This document shows positions 1 to 8,413 of a stretch of 64,000 bases of DNA, in pieces. The position numbers and the translations under genes were made by a program. Under the pieces are notes generated by a model. That model was not told where the DNA came from. It did not search any database and saw nothing but the letters and a program-made list of their open reading frames with translations. Position 1 is the first letter of the stretch. Every line of letters begins with the position of its first letter. This stretch comes from JAIRMO01 sp046533115 (GTDB lineage: Bacteria > Spirochaetota > Spirochaetia > Treponematales > Breznakiellaceae), in NCBI RefSeq assembly GCF_046533115.1, contig NZ_JAJQRC010000007.1, forward strand, positions 41,619-105,618, given 5' to 3'.

Positions 1-1268
1 GTTGGGGTTGATTCGGTATAGGGGTACCGGCCGGTCCCGGGAAGGATGGGTAAATCCTGGAAGGGCTCGTCCACGGAAAAAGCCGCTGCTTGATAGTATT
101 GTTCCGGGGGCAGGGGATTACCCGTTGTTTCGTCCCCAAGGCCGCCGGGAGCCATGGGTAGGCGGATACCTGCCAGGGCGGGGGGCTTGGAATAGGGACC
201 GTCCGCTCTGATCCGGAAACTTACCGGATCGGTGCTTTCGTTTCCCGCCTTATCCTTGACCCCGGCGTTTATTCTGATAAGGAAAGAACTTAAATACTCG
301 GGTTTTTTACTAAAACTAAACACCACCCGGTCGGCGTATCCCGATTCGGTTTCCATCTCCAGGGGCAAGGCCTTTTCCACCACCAGGCGGTTTCTGAGAT
401 CCGCCGTATCCACCGGTTCGGAAAATTCCAGCCCGAGCCGATAAGCGGATTCCCACCGGGGATTTTCCCCCAGCAAGGGACCGTCCCCCGCCGGAACCAG
501 CTCCATCACCGCCGCTCCCTCCGGGTCCAGGGCACGGGCCGCTGTTAAGCGGGGAGGGGTTTGGTCATTCCCCACGGTAAAATAGGTGGTAAATTCCTTT
601 CCCAGGGTAAGCCCCAGGGAACTGGAAAAATCCGGGGCAACCCGTATACGGTAGGTCGTGCCCATAACCCAGGGTTCCTGGGGCGCAAAAACCGCCCGGT
701 AGCCGCCGGCTTCCAGGCGCCAGGAACCGCCTGAGGAGGGGCTAAAGGAAACGGCGTTAACACAGGAAGTAACCCGGGGGGGTTCGGAAAATTCCATACG
801 GATCTCCTGCCAGGGATCCAGCACCGTCCCCATATCCTGGGGGTCCACGGAAAGAACCACCGGACGTTTGCCCATACCCCGGGTGGTAAAGGGGGCTTCA
901 AATTGCTCATCCAGGGATATCCCCTTTTGATCCTGGGCGTCTTCCCGGATGGTTATCACATAATCCCGGTTCAGTTCCAGGGGAACCGCGGGGGTAAAAA
1001 CCAGGGTCCGCCCCGACCACCCAAAGGAACCGTTCACCGATGAACCGTCTTCGGTTAAGGAAAAGGAATGTTCCACGCTGAGGGTATCCGGATCATGGGA
1101 AAAGGAAACCGAAACCCTGATCCGCTCCGGCGTCCCGTGGTACCCGGTTCCGGGACTCCATTGGGCAACTTCAAAGGGGGATTGCCTGAGGATATCACAG
1201 GAAAAGAGCAGGCTTACCAAAAATATCCTTGCCAGGGCCGTAAAAAAAGCATATCCGATCTTTTTCAC
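1..1268 (-). CDS. Ig-like (Big_5/SbsA-type) lipoprotein, partial, runs off left edge
   Basis: Reading the minus strand from a GTG at 1268 gives an open frame to base 1 (about 422 residues) with no stop. The N-terminus is a lipoprotein signal ending LLFSC, with the modified cysteine near residue 24. The rest is beta-rich, with segments resembling bacterial Ig-like (Big_5) domains: LVFTPAVPLELNRDY, IRMEFSEPP, GLEFSEPVD. The start GTG overlaps the stop of the preceding Ig-like lipoprotein by 4 bp (GTGA), so it is the last visible gene of the minus-strand operon. It is probably an envelope-anchored surface or periplasmic protein and a paralogue of its neighbour. The domain type is clear; the function is unknown, and the C-terminus is not in the window. 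Confidence 0.75.
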   Translation of the reverse strand, partial: MKKIGYAFFTALARIFLVSLLFSCDILRQSPFEVAQWSPGTGYHGTPERIRVSVSFSHDPDTLSVEHSFSLTEDGSSVNGSFGWSGRTLVFTPAVPLELNRDYVITIREDAQDQKGISLDEQFEAPFTTRGMGKRPVVLSVDPQDMGTVLDPWQEIRMEFSEPPRVTSCVNAVSFSPSSGGSWRLEAGGYRAVFAPQEPWVMGTTYRIRVAPDFSSSLGLTLGKEFTTYFTVGNDQTPPRLTAARALDPEGAAVMELVPAGDGPLLGENPRWESAYRLGLEFSEPVDTADLRNRLVVEKALPLEMETESGYADRVVFSFSKKPEYLSSFLIRINAGVKDKAGNESTDPVSFRIRADGPYSKPPALAGIRLPMAPGGLGDETTGNPLPPEQYYQAAAFSVDEPFQDLPILPGTGRYPYTESTP

Positions 1269-2791
1269 GAATCCAAAACCTCCATATAGATATGTTGGGT
1301 ATCTTTTAGACAGGAACCTTGGCCATTGGAAATGCCGCTTTTCCCGCCGGGGATGGTGAGCCGATAAAAATGGGGTTCCCCCGGCGTTCCCGGTTCAAGC
1401 CCTTCCCATTCCATAAAAAGGGTATCTTCCGAAGACCAGGCAGCGGCCTTAAGGACCGCCGAACCCAGGGATGCGGGAAACCAGGGATCCAGCGAAATTT
1501 CCAGGACCGTGGCAACCATAGCTTCCGGGGAAAAGGGAAGGGAAAACTCCAGGGTGATCCCGGTTATTTCGGTGATCCCTTCCAGGGGAAAGGCATAATA
1601 CCCGGAACCATCGCCCGCATCCATCGCCAGCGGGGGCTGTCCGTTTACGGACAGGGAAGGGATCCGCAAAAAGGGAATATCCGGGGTAAAATAGCATATA
1701 AAATCCACCCCCATCCGCAATCCGCTCGTATCCTGGGTATCGCCGGACACCGTGAGGGTATAGCGGGTTTCAGCTTCCGGATCCCGGTCCGGAACATACA
1801 CCAGGGAAGAAGGGCTTAGGATTTCCACATTCCCCGAAAGGGAAGGTTCCAGCCGGATCGCCTTCCGCATACTTTCCTCATCCATGGGTTTATTAAACCG
1901 AACCCCTATTCCCTGACCGCTCCCCAGGCCGTTCTCCATATCGGCGCCGGTTCGTACCCAGGGCGGAAAAAGCTCCGGGACAGGCGCCGTTGTTTCGGGA
2001 GGATCCCCTCGCAGCAGGGGGAACACCTCAAGCACCACCGGGTGGGACCGATCCAGGTCGGTGGTAAATTGGGCGGACACCGGTTTTGCCAGGGGCGCTC
2101 CCTCCCGGCTCAGGGCCTGGTCCAGACTCCAATGGTAGGTGGTCCAGGGGGATAGGGGTTTATCGGTCCTGACCCTGAGGATCCGGTCGTCCCCGTCCCA
2201 TTCAAATTTTTTGTTCCCCGCCCCGTCCAGGGAAAAGCCCTCCTCCACACTCCGGCGATCCATGGGCAGGGAGAAATTTAGTATAACCGTCCCCCCGTCC
2301 TCCGCCGTCACCCCCACGGAAGCACCGTCGGCGGGGGAAAAGGAATCAAGCCGGGGAAGCTCGGCCCGGGAGACCGCGAAAAACGGAAGGTACCGGGCAA
2401 GTCTGAGTTCCCGGCCGTCCGCGGCGTAGATCTCCCCGGTAAGGCTCAGGGTATACCGCCTTCCGGCGATCCACCCCGCGGCAGGGGTAAAATAAAGGGT
2501 ATTCCCCTGCCACCGGAGATCCCCCTCCACGACCCCCCTGGAAAAACTCACCGAAATCGCCTGTTGGGCCGTAGTTTTAACCATCTCCGTATCAAAGGAG
2601 AGGACCACCGGCGTATAGTAATCCTCCAGGACCTCGTAGGGTTCACGGGGAATGGTCTCTACCCCGATGGGCCGCAGATCGATCACGGCACAGGAACCCA
2701 GGAGGAAAAGGCCGATTAACGCCGCCGGCCCTATCCGGGGATGTACCCCTGCGGCCCCGGAAACTCCGGGATCATTCCACCAGCGAAACAT
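1265..2791 (-). CDS. Ig-like (Big_5/SbsA-type) lipoprotein
   Basis: A lipoprotein of about 508 residues with lipobox LFLLGSC, then repeated Ig-like modules recognisable by alternating motifs such as LYFTPAAGWIAGRRYTLSL, VILNFSLPMDRRSVEEGF and GVRFNKPMDEESMRKAI, typical of Big_5 domains. The longest frame begins at 2860, but a start at 2791 (MFRWWNDPG) puts the signal peptide near the N-terminus and reduces overlap with the membrane-fusion gene upstream to about 20 bp; ATGs at 2800 and 2815 are alternatives. It is exported and lipid-anchored, probably in the outer membrane. Its position directly after TolC and membrane-fusion genes suggests a role with an envelope export machine, but that is inference. 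Confidence 0.75.
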   Translation of the reverse strand: MFRWWNDPGVSGAAGVHPRIGPAALIGLFLLGSCAVIDLRPIGVETIPREPYEVLEDYYTPVVLSFDTEMVKTTAQQAISVSFSRGVVEGDLRWQGNTLYFTPAAGWIAGRRYTLSLTGEIYAADGRELRLARYLPFFAVSRAELPRLDSFSPADGASVGVTAEDGGTVILNFSLPMDRRSVEEGFSLDGAGNKKFEWDGDDRILRVRTDKPLSPWTTYHWSLDQALSREGAPLAKPVSAQFTTDLDRSHPVVLEVFPLLRGDPPETTAPVPELFPPWVRTGADMENGLGSGQGIGVRFNKPMDEESMRKAIRLEPSLSGNVEILSPSSLVYVPDRDPEAETRYTLTVSGDTQDTSGLRMGVDFICYFTPDIPFLRIPSLSVNGQPPLAMDAGDGSGYYAFPLEGITEITGITLEFSLPFSPEAMVATVLEISLDPWFPASLGSAVLKAAAWSSEDTLFMEWEGLEPGTPGEPHFYRLTIPGGKSGISNGQGSCLKDTQHIYMEVLDS

Positions 2792-4181
2792 ATACCCCAT
2801 CCCGTAATCCCCCATCGGGCCGCGCCACCACCAGATCCCCGGGACGAAGGCCGGCTTCAATCTCCCGATCTTCCCCTAGGGATATCCCAAAACGTATTTC
2901 CCGTTCATGGACGGTATTTCCGTTAATCACAAAAACCACCCCCTGGTTGTCTTTTTTATGCACTATGGCGGAATCGGGGATGACCGTCACCTTTCGGGGC
3001 GGCCCCAGGGTGATAGAGACCCGGGCAAACATCCCCGGTTTCGGCAGGCCCGTTCCGCCGGCGATACTCTCCGGGGAGAGCAGGACCCGCACGGAGAAGG
3101 TAAAGGACTGACTGTCCGCTATGGGGGCTACCAAATCCACGGCGCCTGCATAGGTTCCCCCGGTTCCGTCCAGACTTACCGTGGCGGCCATACCCTTCTC
3201 CAGCCGCAGGGCATCCTCCTCCCGCACCGGGAATACCCCGTAGAGGGAATCCGTATCCATGAGGGTCAGGATCTTATCCTCCCGCTTTACCCGTTCCCCC
3301 ACTTCCATATAGAGGGCGCCTACGGTTCCGGCCAGGGAACTTTTTATCACCAGTTCCGATTCCGCGAGTTTCGCCGATTCCAGTTCCTTGGCGGCCGCCT
3401 GAAGGCTGGCCTGGGCAGCCTGGAATTCGGCCCGGAGGGTGGCGGTGGCCAGGACTATGTACAAACGCCGCTGTTCCCCCTCATTTTTGGGCAGGGGAAG
3501 TCCCGCGGCGCTCAGGTCCTGATTCCGGAAGCCGATGCGGCGGATCTCCAGATCCTTTTCCAACAGCCGGATCTTCTCCTCCTCCGAATCCAGGGAGAAA
3601 CGGCCGGTCCGTATGGCCTCTTCGGTAACCCCCCCGGCCTCGTAGAGGGCTTCTTCCCCCCGGTGTTTCCGTTTCTGCTCTTCATGGATCTTCCGGGCCT
3701 GTTCCAATTCGGCTTCCGCCTTTTCCAGGTTGAGGAGCTGGGCTTCCGCCTGAAATTCCCCTTCCAATAAACGGGACCGGGCCAGGTCCTGGGCTGCCCT
3801 GGCCTGGGAAAAGGTATTCTGCGCCCTGCCCACCGCCAGGGAAATCTGGGGATTCTCCAAAAGCGCCAGCGTATCCCCGGCTTGGACCTTATCCCCTTCC
3901 CGGTAATACAGGGCGGCCACTATTGCGTCCTGGGGAGCGGCCACATCCACTTTTTTAAGAAACGACAGGGTCCCGAATCCGCCGATCTCATGGGGGATAT
4001 CCCGCTCCCCAATCACCACCCCCCGGACCTGCCGGGGGGCCTCGGTTTCCTCCCCCTTTGAGGAGCCGCAGGCCGGCAGGATCAGGGCGAAAAGAAGCAA
4101 AAGTCCCGCCGGGCCTTTCCGTTTGGAACCGGTTCCGGGAACCAGCCCGGTAAAAACGCGGGCAGGGAGCGTATCATTCAT
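2772..4181 (-). CDS. RND/HlyD-type efflux periplasmic adaptor (membrane fusion) lipoprotein
   Basis: About 469 residues. The signal peptide ends in lipobox LILPAC, giving an inner-membrane lipid anchor as in AcrA-type adaptors. A biotinyl-lipoyl-like half follows (AAPQDAIVAALYYREGDK, VQAGDTLALLENPQ). Then comes a long Glu/Arg-rich coiled-coil hairpin (roughly residues 110-260), the second lipoyl half (KSSLAGTVGALYMEVGERV) and beta-barrel/membrane-proximal parts ending in RPGDLVVARPDGGLRDG. The ATG at 4181 has GGAG about 9 bases upstream and overlaps the TolC stop by 8 bp, so it is preferred to 4214. It should bridge an inner-membrane pump and the TolC-like channel encoded just upstream. No pump gene is in the window; it may lie beyond the left edge. 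Confidence 0.88.
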   Translation of the reverse strand: MNDTLPARVFTGLVPGTGSKRKGPAGLLLLFALILPACGSSKGEETEAPRQVRGVVIGERDIPHEIGGFGTLSFLKKVDVAAPQDAIVAALYYREGDKVQAGDTLALLENPQISLAVGRAQNTFSQARAAQDLARSRLLEGEFQAEAQLLNLEKAEAELEQARKIHEEQKRKHRGEEALYEAGGVTEEAIRTGRFSLDSEEEKIRLLEKDLEIRRIGFRNQDLSAAGLPLPKNEGEQRRLYIVLATATLRAEFQAAQASLQAAAKELESAKLAESELVIKSSLAGTVGALYMEVGERVKREDKILTLMDTDSLYGVFPVREEDALRLEKGMAATVSLDGTGGTYAGAVDLVAPIADSQSFTFSVRVLLSPESIAGGTGLPKPGMFARVSITLGPPRKVTVIPDSAIVHKKDNQGVVFVINGNTVHEREIRFGISLGEDREIEAGLRPGDLVVARPDGGLRDGVYVSLVE

Positions 4182-5592
4182 AGGAAGCTCCGGGAATATG
4201 GGTTTCGCCGGCAAATGCCGCTAAGGCGCCGGGCCGGAGGTCCAAGAAACGTTCCAGCTCCCGTTCCGCCTCCAGGAGGGTTATGGCGGTTTCCACCAGG
4301 GCCAATTCCCGCTGGGTATGTTCCTGCCGGGCTTCCATCAGATCGAGCCGGGTGATCTGGCCCAGGTCCAGGCGCAGTTCCGCGAGACGGAACTGTTTCG
4401 CCGACAATTCCAGGGATTCCAGGGCCAGGAGCCGTTTCCGGTTGATAAGCCGGCATTTTTCCGCGGCCAATACCGCCATACGGCCCACCTGCTCAAAACT
4501 CACCTGGAATTTTTTCCGTTCCAGGGCAAGGGCCAGGTCCGCGGAACGGCTGGTCATGGCCTCCGCGGGTTCGGGCAGGGGGGACAGGGTGTTCTGCAGT
4601 CGGGCGCTTCGGTCATAGGGCGGTTCCCTGCCGGCCGAACCCTGGATACCGGCCGAAAACCAGGGGGATGAAAATTCAACGGTCAGCCCCAGGGTCCAGC
4701 CATACTTCGTCAAGGGGTAACGCTGACCGTTGAGGCTGAATCCGCCGGTCAACCGTATGGTGGGCATCCAGGATAAGCGGGCATACCGGGCTTCCGCCTG
4801 TTTTTTCACTATCCCGTACCGGGCTTCGGTAAGGTCCGGATTCCTGGCCTGGGCCCTGCCCCGGATCTCCGCTTCCCCGGGTAAGACCGGGGAGCGCCGA
4901 ACATCCACGGCCTCCAAAAGGGGGGGAAGCCGGTCCAGCCCCAAGGTCTCGGCCAGCTGCTGTTCCGCCTCCTCCAGTTCCATTTTAAGGGAGAGGATCT
5001 CTATCTCTTCCCCCGCGAGGGTAAGATCCGCGCCGGTCAAATCCGCGGGCAGGGCCAGGCCGAGCTCGGTTTCCCTGGACAGGATAGTCCGCTGTTCCCG
5101 CAGCGCTTCCAGGGCAGCCTCCCGAATGGCCAGTTGGGCCCGCACATACAGTACATTCCGGTATGCCCCCAGGGCAGCCTCGGCGATTTCCCCGGCCATC
5201 CGCTCCAACCGGGCCCCCAGCAGGGTGAGTTCCGCCTGCTCCACGGACCGGCTTATGGCGGTTCTCCCCCCGTCCCAGAGGAGCTGATCCAGGTTGATCC
5301 CGTAATTTTTTAAAAAAGAATCGTTCCCTATGGTGGAAACCCGGTCATCCTCGGAAACACTTAAAGATAGGCGGGGAAAATAGGCCCGCCGTCCCAGAAT
5401 CCAGGCCCCTTCCCGAAGGTTTCGCTGGGCGTATTCATTCCGGAGCTCGTCGGAGGCGGCCACCGCCATGAGGGCGGCTTCGGCAAAACCGATCCCCTCC
5501 TCGGCCCCAAGCCCGGAAACCGCCGTGAAAAGGCAGGCCAGAAAAAAGGGTTTCCCCCATGATCGTATCGCCGAAACACCCTGGTTTTTCAT
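4174..5592 (-). CDS. TolC-family outer membrane efflux protein
   Basis: 472 residues with a signal peptide (PFFLACLFTAVSGLGAEE) followed by two tandem OEP repeats. Each has a long amphipathic helix rich in Ala/Glu/Arg, and sequences like YGINLDQLLWDGGRTAIS and AQARNPDLTEARYGIVKKQ are typical of the family. TolC trimers form an outer-membrane barrel with a periplasmic alpha tunnel. The start ATG overlaps the preceding lipoprotein stop by 4 bp (ATGA), and the adaptor gene follows with a short overlap, so channel and adaptor are translationally coupled. Substrate cannot be deduced. Confidence 0.9.
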   Translation of the reverse strand: MKNQGVSAIRSWGKPFFLACLFTAVSGLGAEEGIGFAEAALMAVAASDELRNEYAQRNLREGAWILGRRAYFPRLSLSVSEDDRVSTIGNDSFLKNYGINLDQLLWDGGRTAISRSVEQAELTLLGARLERMAGEIAEAALGAYRNVLYVRAQLAIREAALEALREQRTILSRETELGLALPADLTGADLTLAGEEIEILSLKMELEEAEQQLAETLGLDRLPPLLEAVDVRRSPVLPGEAEIRGRAQARNPDLTEARYGIVKKQAEARYARLSWMPTIRLTGGFSLNGQRYPLTKYGWTLGLTVEFSSPWFSAGIQGSAGREPPYDRSARLQNTLSPLPEPAEAMTSRSADLALALERKKFQVSFEQVGRMAVLAAEKCRLINRKRLLALESLELSAKQFRLAELRLDLGQITRLDLMEARQEHTQRELALVETAITLLEAERELERFLDLRPGALAAFAGETHIPGASYE

Positions 5593-6116
5593 TTTTTTAA
5601 CGCCCCAAGCGCCCTTTTAACCGCGGTTTTCAACAGGCGATCCACCACCGGGGAGGAGGACAAACTGGCCTGCCCGGCTCCCGCGGCCCTGCCCGATGCC
5701 AGGGGAACCGGGTCCCGGGACTCCGCCTCGTCCTGCCAGATAAAAACCTCCATCGAGAGGGAACGCCGGGTCTTCCAGCCGGAGACATATTCCCGTTCGA
5801 TGGCCCGGATATCCGCCCGGTAGCGGGTGGCTTCCCCTTCCGGCACGAGGAGATACCCCTGTTTCAAAAAGATGAGGGGCGCCCTGCCCCGGATCTCCTT
5901 TTCTATCGAAGCTTTGTCCACGGGCTTATCCACGGAAACAGTTTCCAGGCGCAGGGTACCGGCCATTTTGGACCGGTTTTTGGAGGACCAGGAATTGCCC
6001 GGGGAGGAACCCAGGGAAAGACACCCCGGGAGGAGCGCCAGGCTCCCCCATAAGAAAAGCCAGGGAAGCAGCGGCTTCCGTACCCCATGGAGAAAAGGGG
6101 ACCTTTTTATCTTCAT
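5589..6116 (-). CDS. Uncharacterised lipoprotein in TolC operon
   Basis: 175 residues. A basic N-terminus and hydrophobic stretch end in LALLPGC (cysteine near residue 32), a lipoprotein signal. The mature part is mixed alpha/beta with IRGRAPLIFLKQGYLLVPEG and a C-terminal helical tail VDRLLKTAVKRALGALKK. I do not recognise a named family; the general look is that of small outer-membrane lipoproteins that assist envelope machines. It overlaps the TPR gene upstream and the TolC gene downstream by 4 bp each, so it is firmly in the operon. Confidence 0.7.
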   Translation of the reverse strand: MKIKRSPFLHGVRKPLLPWLFLWGSLALLPGCLSLGSSPGNSWSSKNRSKMAGTLRLETVSVDKPVDKASIEKEIRGRAPLIFLKQGYLLVPEGEATRYRADIRAIEREYVSGWKTRRSLSMEVFIWQDEAESRDPVPLASGRAAGAGQASLSSSPVVDRLLKTAVKRALGALKK

Positions 6117-6760
6117 GGTTGGGCCTCCCGAATGACGGCTTCCAAATTTTCGATACTCCGGAACAGGGGAGTATCCCAGGGAAGGAGACTTTTAGCGCTC
6201 AGGAGGTCCCGAAGGGCCCCTTCCCCATTCCCACCAATCCAGCGGATCCGGGCCCGGTCCACAAACACCAGGGCTGACTCCGCGGAGGCCTCCACCGCCC
6301 GGTCCAGCAAGGCCGCGGCGGTCCCTTCCCCGGCGGGGCCCTTGTCCCGGTAAATTTCCGCCCCCAGCCTGAGGGCCCGGACATTGACGGGATCATCCTC
6401 CAGAAGGGCCGTAATGATCCCTTCCGCCGCCTCGCCCTCATCCTTTTCCCGTAGCAGCCGGGCCAAATAGAGGGAGGCTTCCACCGAAGCGGGCCGGATC
6501 GAAAGGACCCTGCGGAAGGTCCCCTCGGCGGCTTTTGAATCGCCGGAAAAATATTCCGCCTTTCCCCGCAGGACCAGGGCCGGCGTAAAGGATCGGACCC
6601 CGGAAAGCAGGGAAATAAGTTCCTCAAACCGCCCCTCCTCGTAGGCCGCCTCGGAACGGGCATAGAGCAGCAGGGTATCCTCGTCCACTCTCCGGGAATG
6701 ACAGGCCGCGAAAAAAACCGGCAGGATCACCAGGACCCGAAAAATCGCTTTTTTTCCCAT
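6113..6760 (-). CDS. TPR-repeat lipoprotein
   Basis: 215 residues with a lipoprotein signal (PVFFAAC, cysteine near residue 20). The mature part consists of TPR-like helix pairs: YEEGRFEELISLLSGVRS, AEYFSGDSKAAEGTFRRVL, SVEASLYLARLLREKDEG. TPR proteins act as scaffolds, so this is probably an assembly or scaffolding lipoprotein. It lies 3 bp after the lipoprotein gene upstream and overlaps the next gene by ATGA. Confidence 0.75.
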   Translation of the reverse strand: MGKKAIFRVLVILPVFFAACHSRRVDEDTLLLYARSEAAYEEGRFEELISLLSGVRSFTPALVLRGKAEYFSGDSKAAEGTFRRVLSIRPASVEASLYLARLLREKDEGEAAEGIITALLEDDPVNVRALRLGAEIYRDKGPAGEGTAAALLDRAVEASAESALVFVDRARIRWIGGNGEGALRDLLSAKSLLPWDTPLFRSIENLEAVIREAQP

Positions 6761-6763
6761 TTT

Positions 6764-7897
6764 TTACCCCCTGGAAATATAGAGCAGCCGTTCCGCCAAA
6801 CGCCCCGAGGCCCGGGCCGCTTCCCGGACGAACCAGTTTTTGAAATCCTCCTGGATGACCAGGGCCCGCAGGGCTCCGGCGGTATACAGGGTGAAGGGAT
6901 TGTCCTGAAGGGAAAGCAGGCCGAACAGTTCCGTTAACACCCCGGGGTTCCCGGAAGCCACCGACCGGGTAATTGCTTCCTCGATTTCCGCCCGGGTCTT
7001 GATACTGCTACCCTCGTTAACGGAGAGGCCCACGGTTTCCGCCAGAATCCCCCGGCAGTCCCCGGCAAAAGGCCCCCGGGGGGCCAGGTTGATACAACGC
7101 TCGGCATATTCCCCTCGAATGTGTCCTGAAAAATGCCGGGCCCCCCGGTACCAATATTCAGGAAACCCCTCATACCGGGCCCGGATGGCCCCATAGAGGC
7201 CCAGGATCTGGTTAAAAGGCTCCCCCGTTTCAAGGCGGCAGACCAAAGCCATCCACCGGATAAAAGCATCGGGTTCATCCCCCGTATCCAGGCCCTCAAG
7301 ACACAAGAGCGCCTGGGTCCATGCTCCGTTATGAAAGGCCAGCACCCCTCGGGCGGCGAGCAGGGCCTGGGCCCGTTCTGCTTCCCCCAGGGCAGGGTTG
7401 TCGAGAGCCGAATTCTCCCCTCCCCCTTCGTACAGGGCCAACACCTTCTCAAGCCCCTCCGCCATGGCCTCCCTGGTTACTCCGGCGCCGTATCCATAGG
7501 CCCAAGAAAGTTCCTTGTAGGCGGCGATCACCGCCCCGCCGTAATCGCCGGACCATTCCCGGATCATGGATTCGCTTAAGCCCATCCCCGGCGTAAAACC
7601 GCCAGACCGTTCCGTCTCGGCAAGTTCTTCCAGGGCGGATATATAGGTCCCGGCTTTTTCCAGGGCCGCCGCATAGGACCCGGCCTCTCCCGGAACCGCC
7701 CGGTGGGGCTCAGCCTCCCCCGGGGCCGCGGTAGAGGCGCCGGCCTCCCCCGCCCCAGCGGAAAGGTTCTCCCCTGCCACCACCCCCTGTTCTGGCGGGA
7801 TCCCCTGCGGTTTTTCCGGAAAGCAAGCGGCCAGCATGACACAGAGCAGTACCGCCGGTCCCCGGCCAGCTTTTTTGAACAAAAGAATCATATTCAT
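6764..7897 (-). CDS. Alpha-helical lipoprotein, first gene of the envelope operon
   Basis: 377 residues. The signal peptide ends VMLAAC (cysteine near residue 25). A low-complexity Ala/Gly/Glu segment follows (about residues 38-85, with imperfect repeats of the type PGEAEPHRAVPGEAGSYA). The rest is helical, with TPR-like spacing (ALLAARGVLAFHNGAWTQAL, CLEGLDTGDEPDAFIRW). No catalytic motif was recognised. A Shine-Dalgarno-like GGGGG lies about 10 bases before the ATG. It is the promoter-proximal gene of the minus-strand operon that runs to the left edge. Confidence 0.7.
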   Translation of the reverse strand: MNMILLFKKAGRGPAVLLCVMLAACFPEKPQGIPPEQGVVAGENLSAGAGEAGASTAAPGEAEPHRAVPGEAGSYAAALEKAGTYISALEELAETERSGGFTPGMGLSESMIREWSGDYGGAVIAAYKELSWAYGYGAGVTREAMAEGLEKVLALYEGGGENSALDNPALGEAERAQALLAARGVLAFHNGAWTQALLCLEGLDTGDEPDAFIRWMALVCRLETGEPFNQILGLYGAIRARYEGFPEYWYRGARHFSGHIRGEYAERCINLAPRGPFAGDCRGILAETVGLSVNEGSSIKTRAEIEEAITRSVASGNPGVLTELFGLLSLQDNPFTLYTAGALRALVIQEDFKNWFVREAARASGRLAERLLYISRG

Positions 7898-8165
7898 GAT
7901 AAATACCCCCGGAAGTATTAAGGCATTGACCCGGGGATTTGCTTTAGTCGAGGTGAATTTTTTTTAAAATACTTTTGTTTTAAAACTTCCGTTATAAAAC
8001 CGCTTTTACCCGGCTCCCTCCCCCAAATACCGCGGCCAAGCGAAGCTTGCCGTCCATTAAGCCGCTAAAACCCTACCGTCCCGGGAATTCCCTCCTGCTT
8101 CCCCCAAAAATACCGCGGCCAAGCGAAGCTTGCCGTCCATCAGCCTCCTCTTCCCCCATCGTAAG
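7898..8165. other. Non-coding region with a 33-bp direct repeat and a degenerate hairpin-element fragment
   Basis: No credible gene. An AT-rich stretch (7950-8005) probably holds the promoter of the minus-strand lipoprotein operon. A 33-bp sequence beginning aaataccgcggccaag is repeated exactly at 8025-8057 and 8108-8140. Between the copies (8058-8107) lies gccgctaaaaccctaccg followed by tcccgggaattccctcctgc, which looks like a decayed copy of the left arm of the hairpin element found at 8166. Bases 8131-8165 also match, in reverse complement, 9805-9842 beside the second element. Confidence 0.7.
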
Positions 8166-8367
8166 GCCGCCGGCCCTTGAGCCCTATGCCACTAAGGCCG
8201 TGCCGTGCCCGGGAATTCCCCCTGCTCACCTCTCTGGAATTCCCTGCCGGAGGAGACAAGAACCGCAGGTTCGCCGGCTCCGTAGGCAGATTCTACAGGT
8301 AGTGAGCAGGGGGAATTCCCGGGCACGGCACAGTCAGTTGAAATAAGCCCAAGTGCCGCCCGCCGGC
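8166..8367. repeat. Long-hairpin repeat element, copy 1
   Basis: Non-coding element of about 200 bp. Two arms at 8200-8229 and 8302-8331 are perfect 30-bp inverted repeats (arm begins gtgccgtgcccgggaattcc). The 72-base centre folds further: GAACC/GGTTC around GCA, GGAG/CTCC and CTGCC/GGCAG pair in nested order. Outer, less perfect arms contain gccggcccttgagcc on the left and a degenerate counterpart on the right. The same element recurs at 9612 and 13453. It resembles a MITE or ERIC-type palindrome; no transposase is present. Confidence 0.85.
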
Positions 8368-8388
8368 TTGTACAGGCAGTGTTTTTTT

Positions 8389-8394
8389 TATACT
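8389..8394 (+). promoter_or_regulatory. Probable -10 box for mtnN-luxS
   Basis: TATACT lies 20 bases before the mtnN start, with TTGTAC at 8368-8373 as a weak -35 at 15-base spacing. A good Shine-Dalgarno (aaggagagg, 8399-8407) follows. The promoter sits on the edge of hairpin element copy 1. Confidence 0.4.
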
Positions 8395-8413
8395 TTAAAA
8401 GGAGAGGTTATCC

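Noticed and set aside
8025..8140. Pair of 33-bp repeats as a CRISPR array
   Set aside because: Only two repeats, the spacer is derived from a known element, and no cas genes are present.
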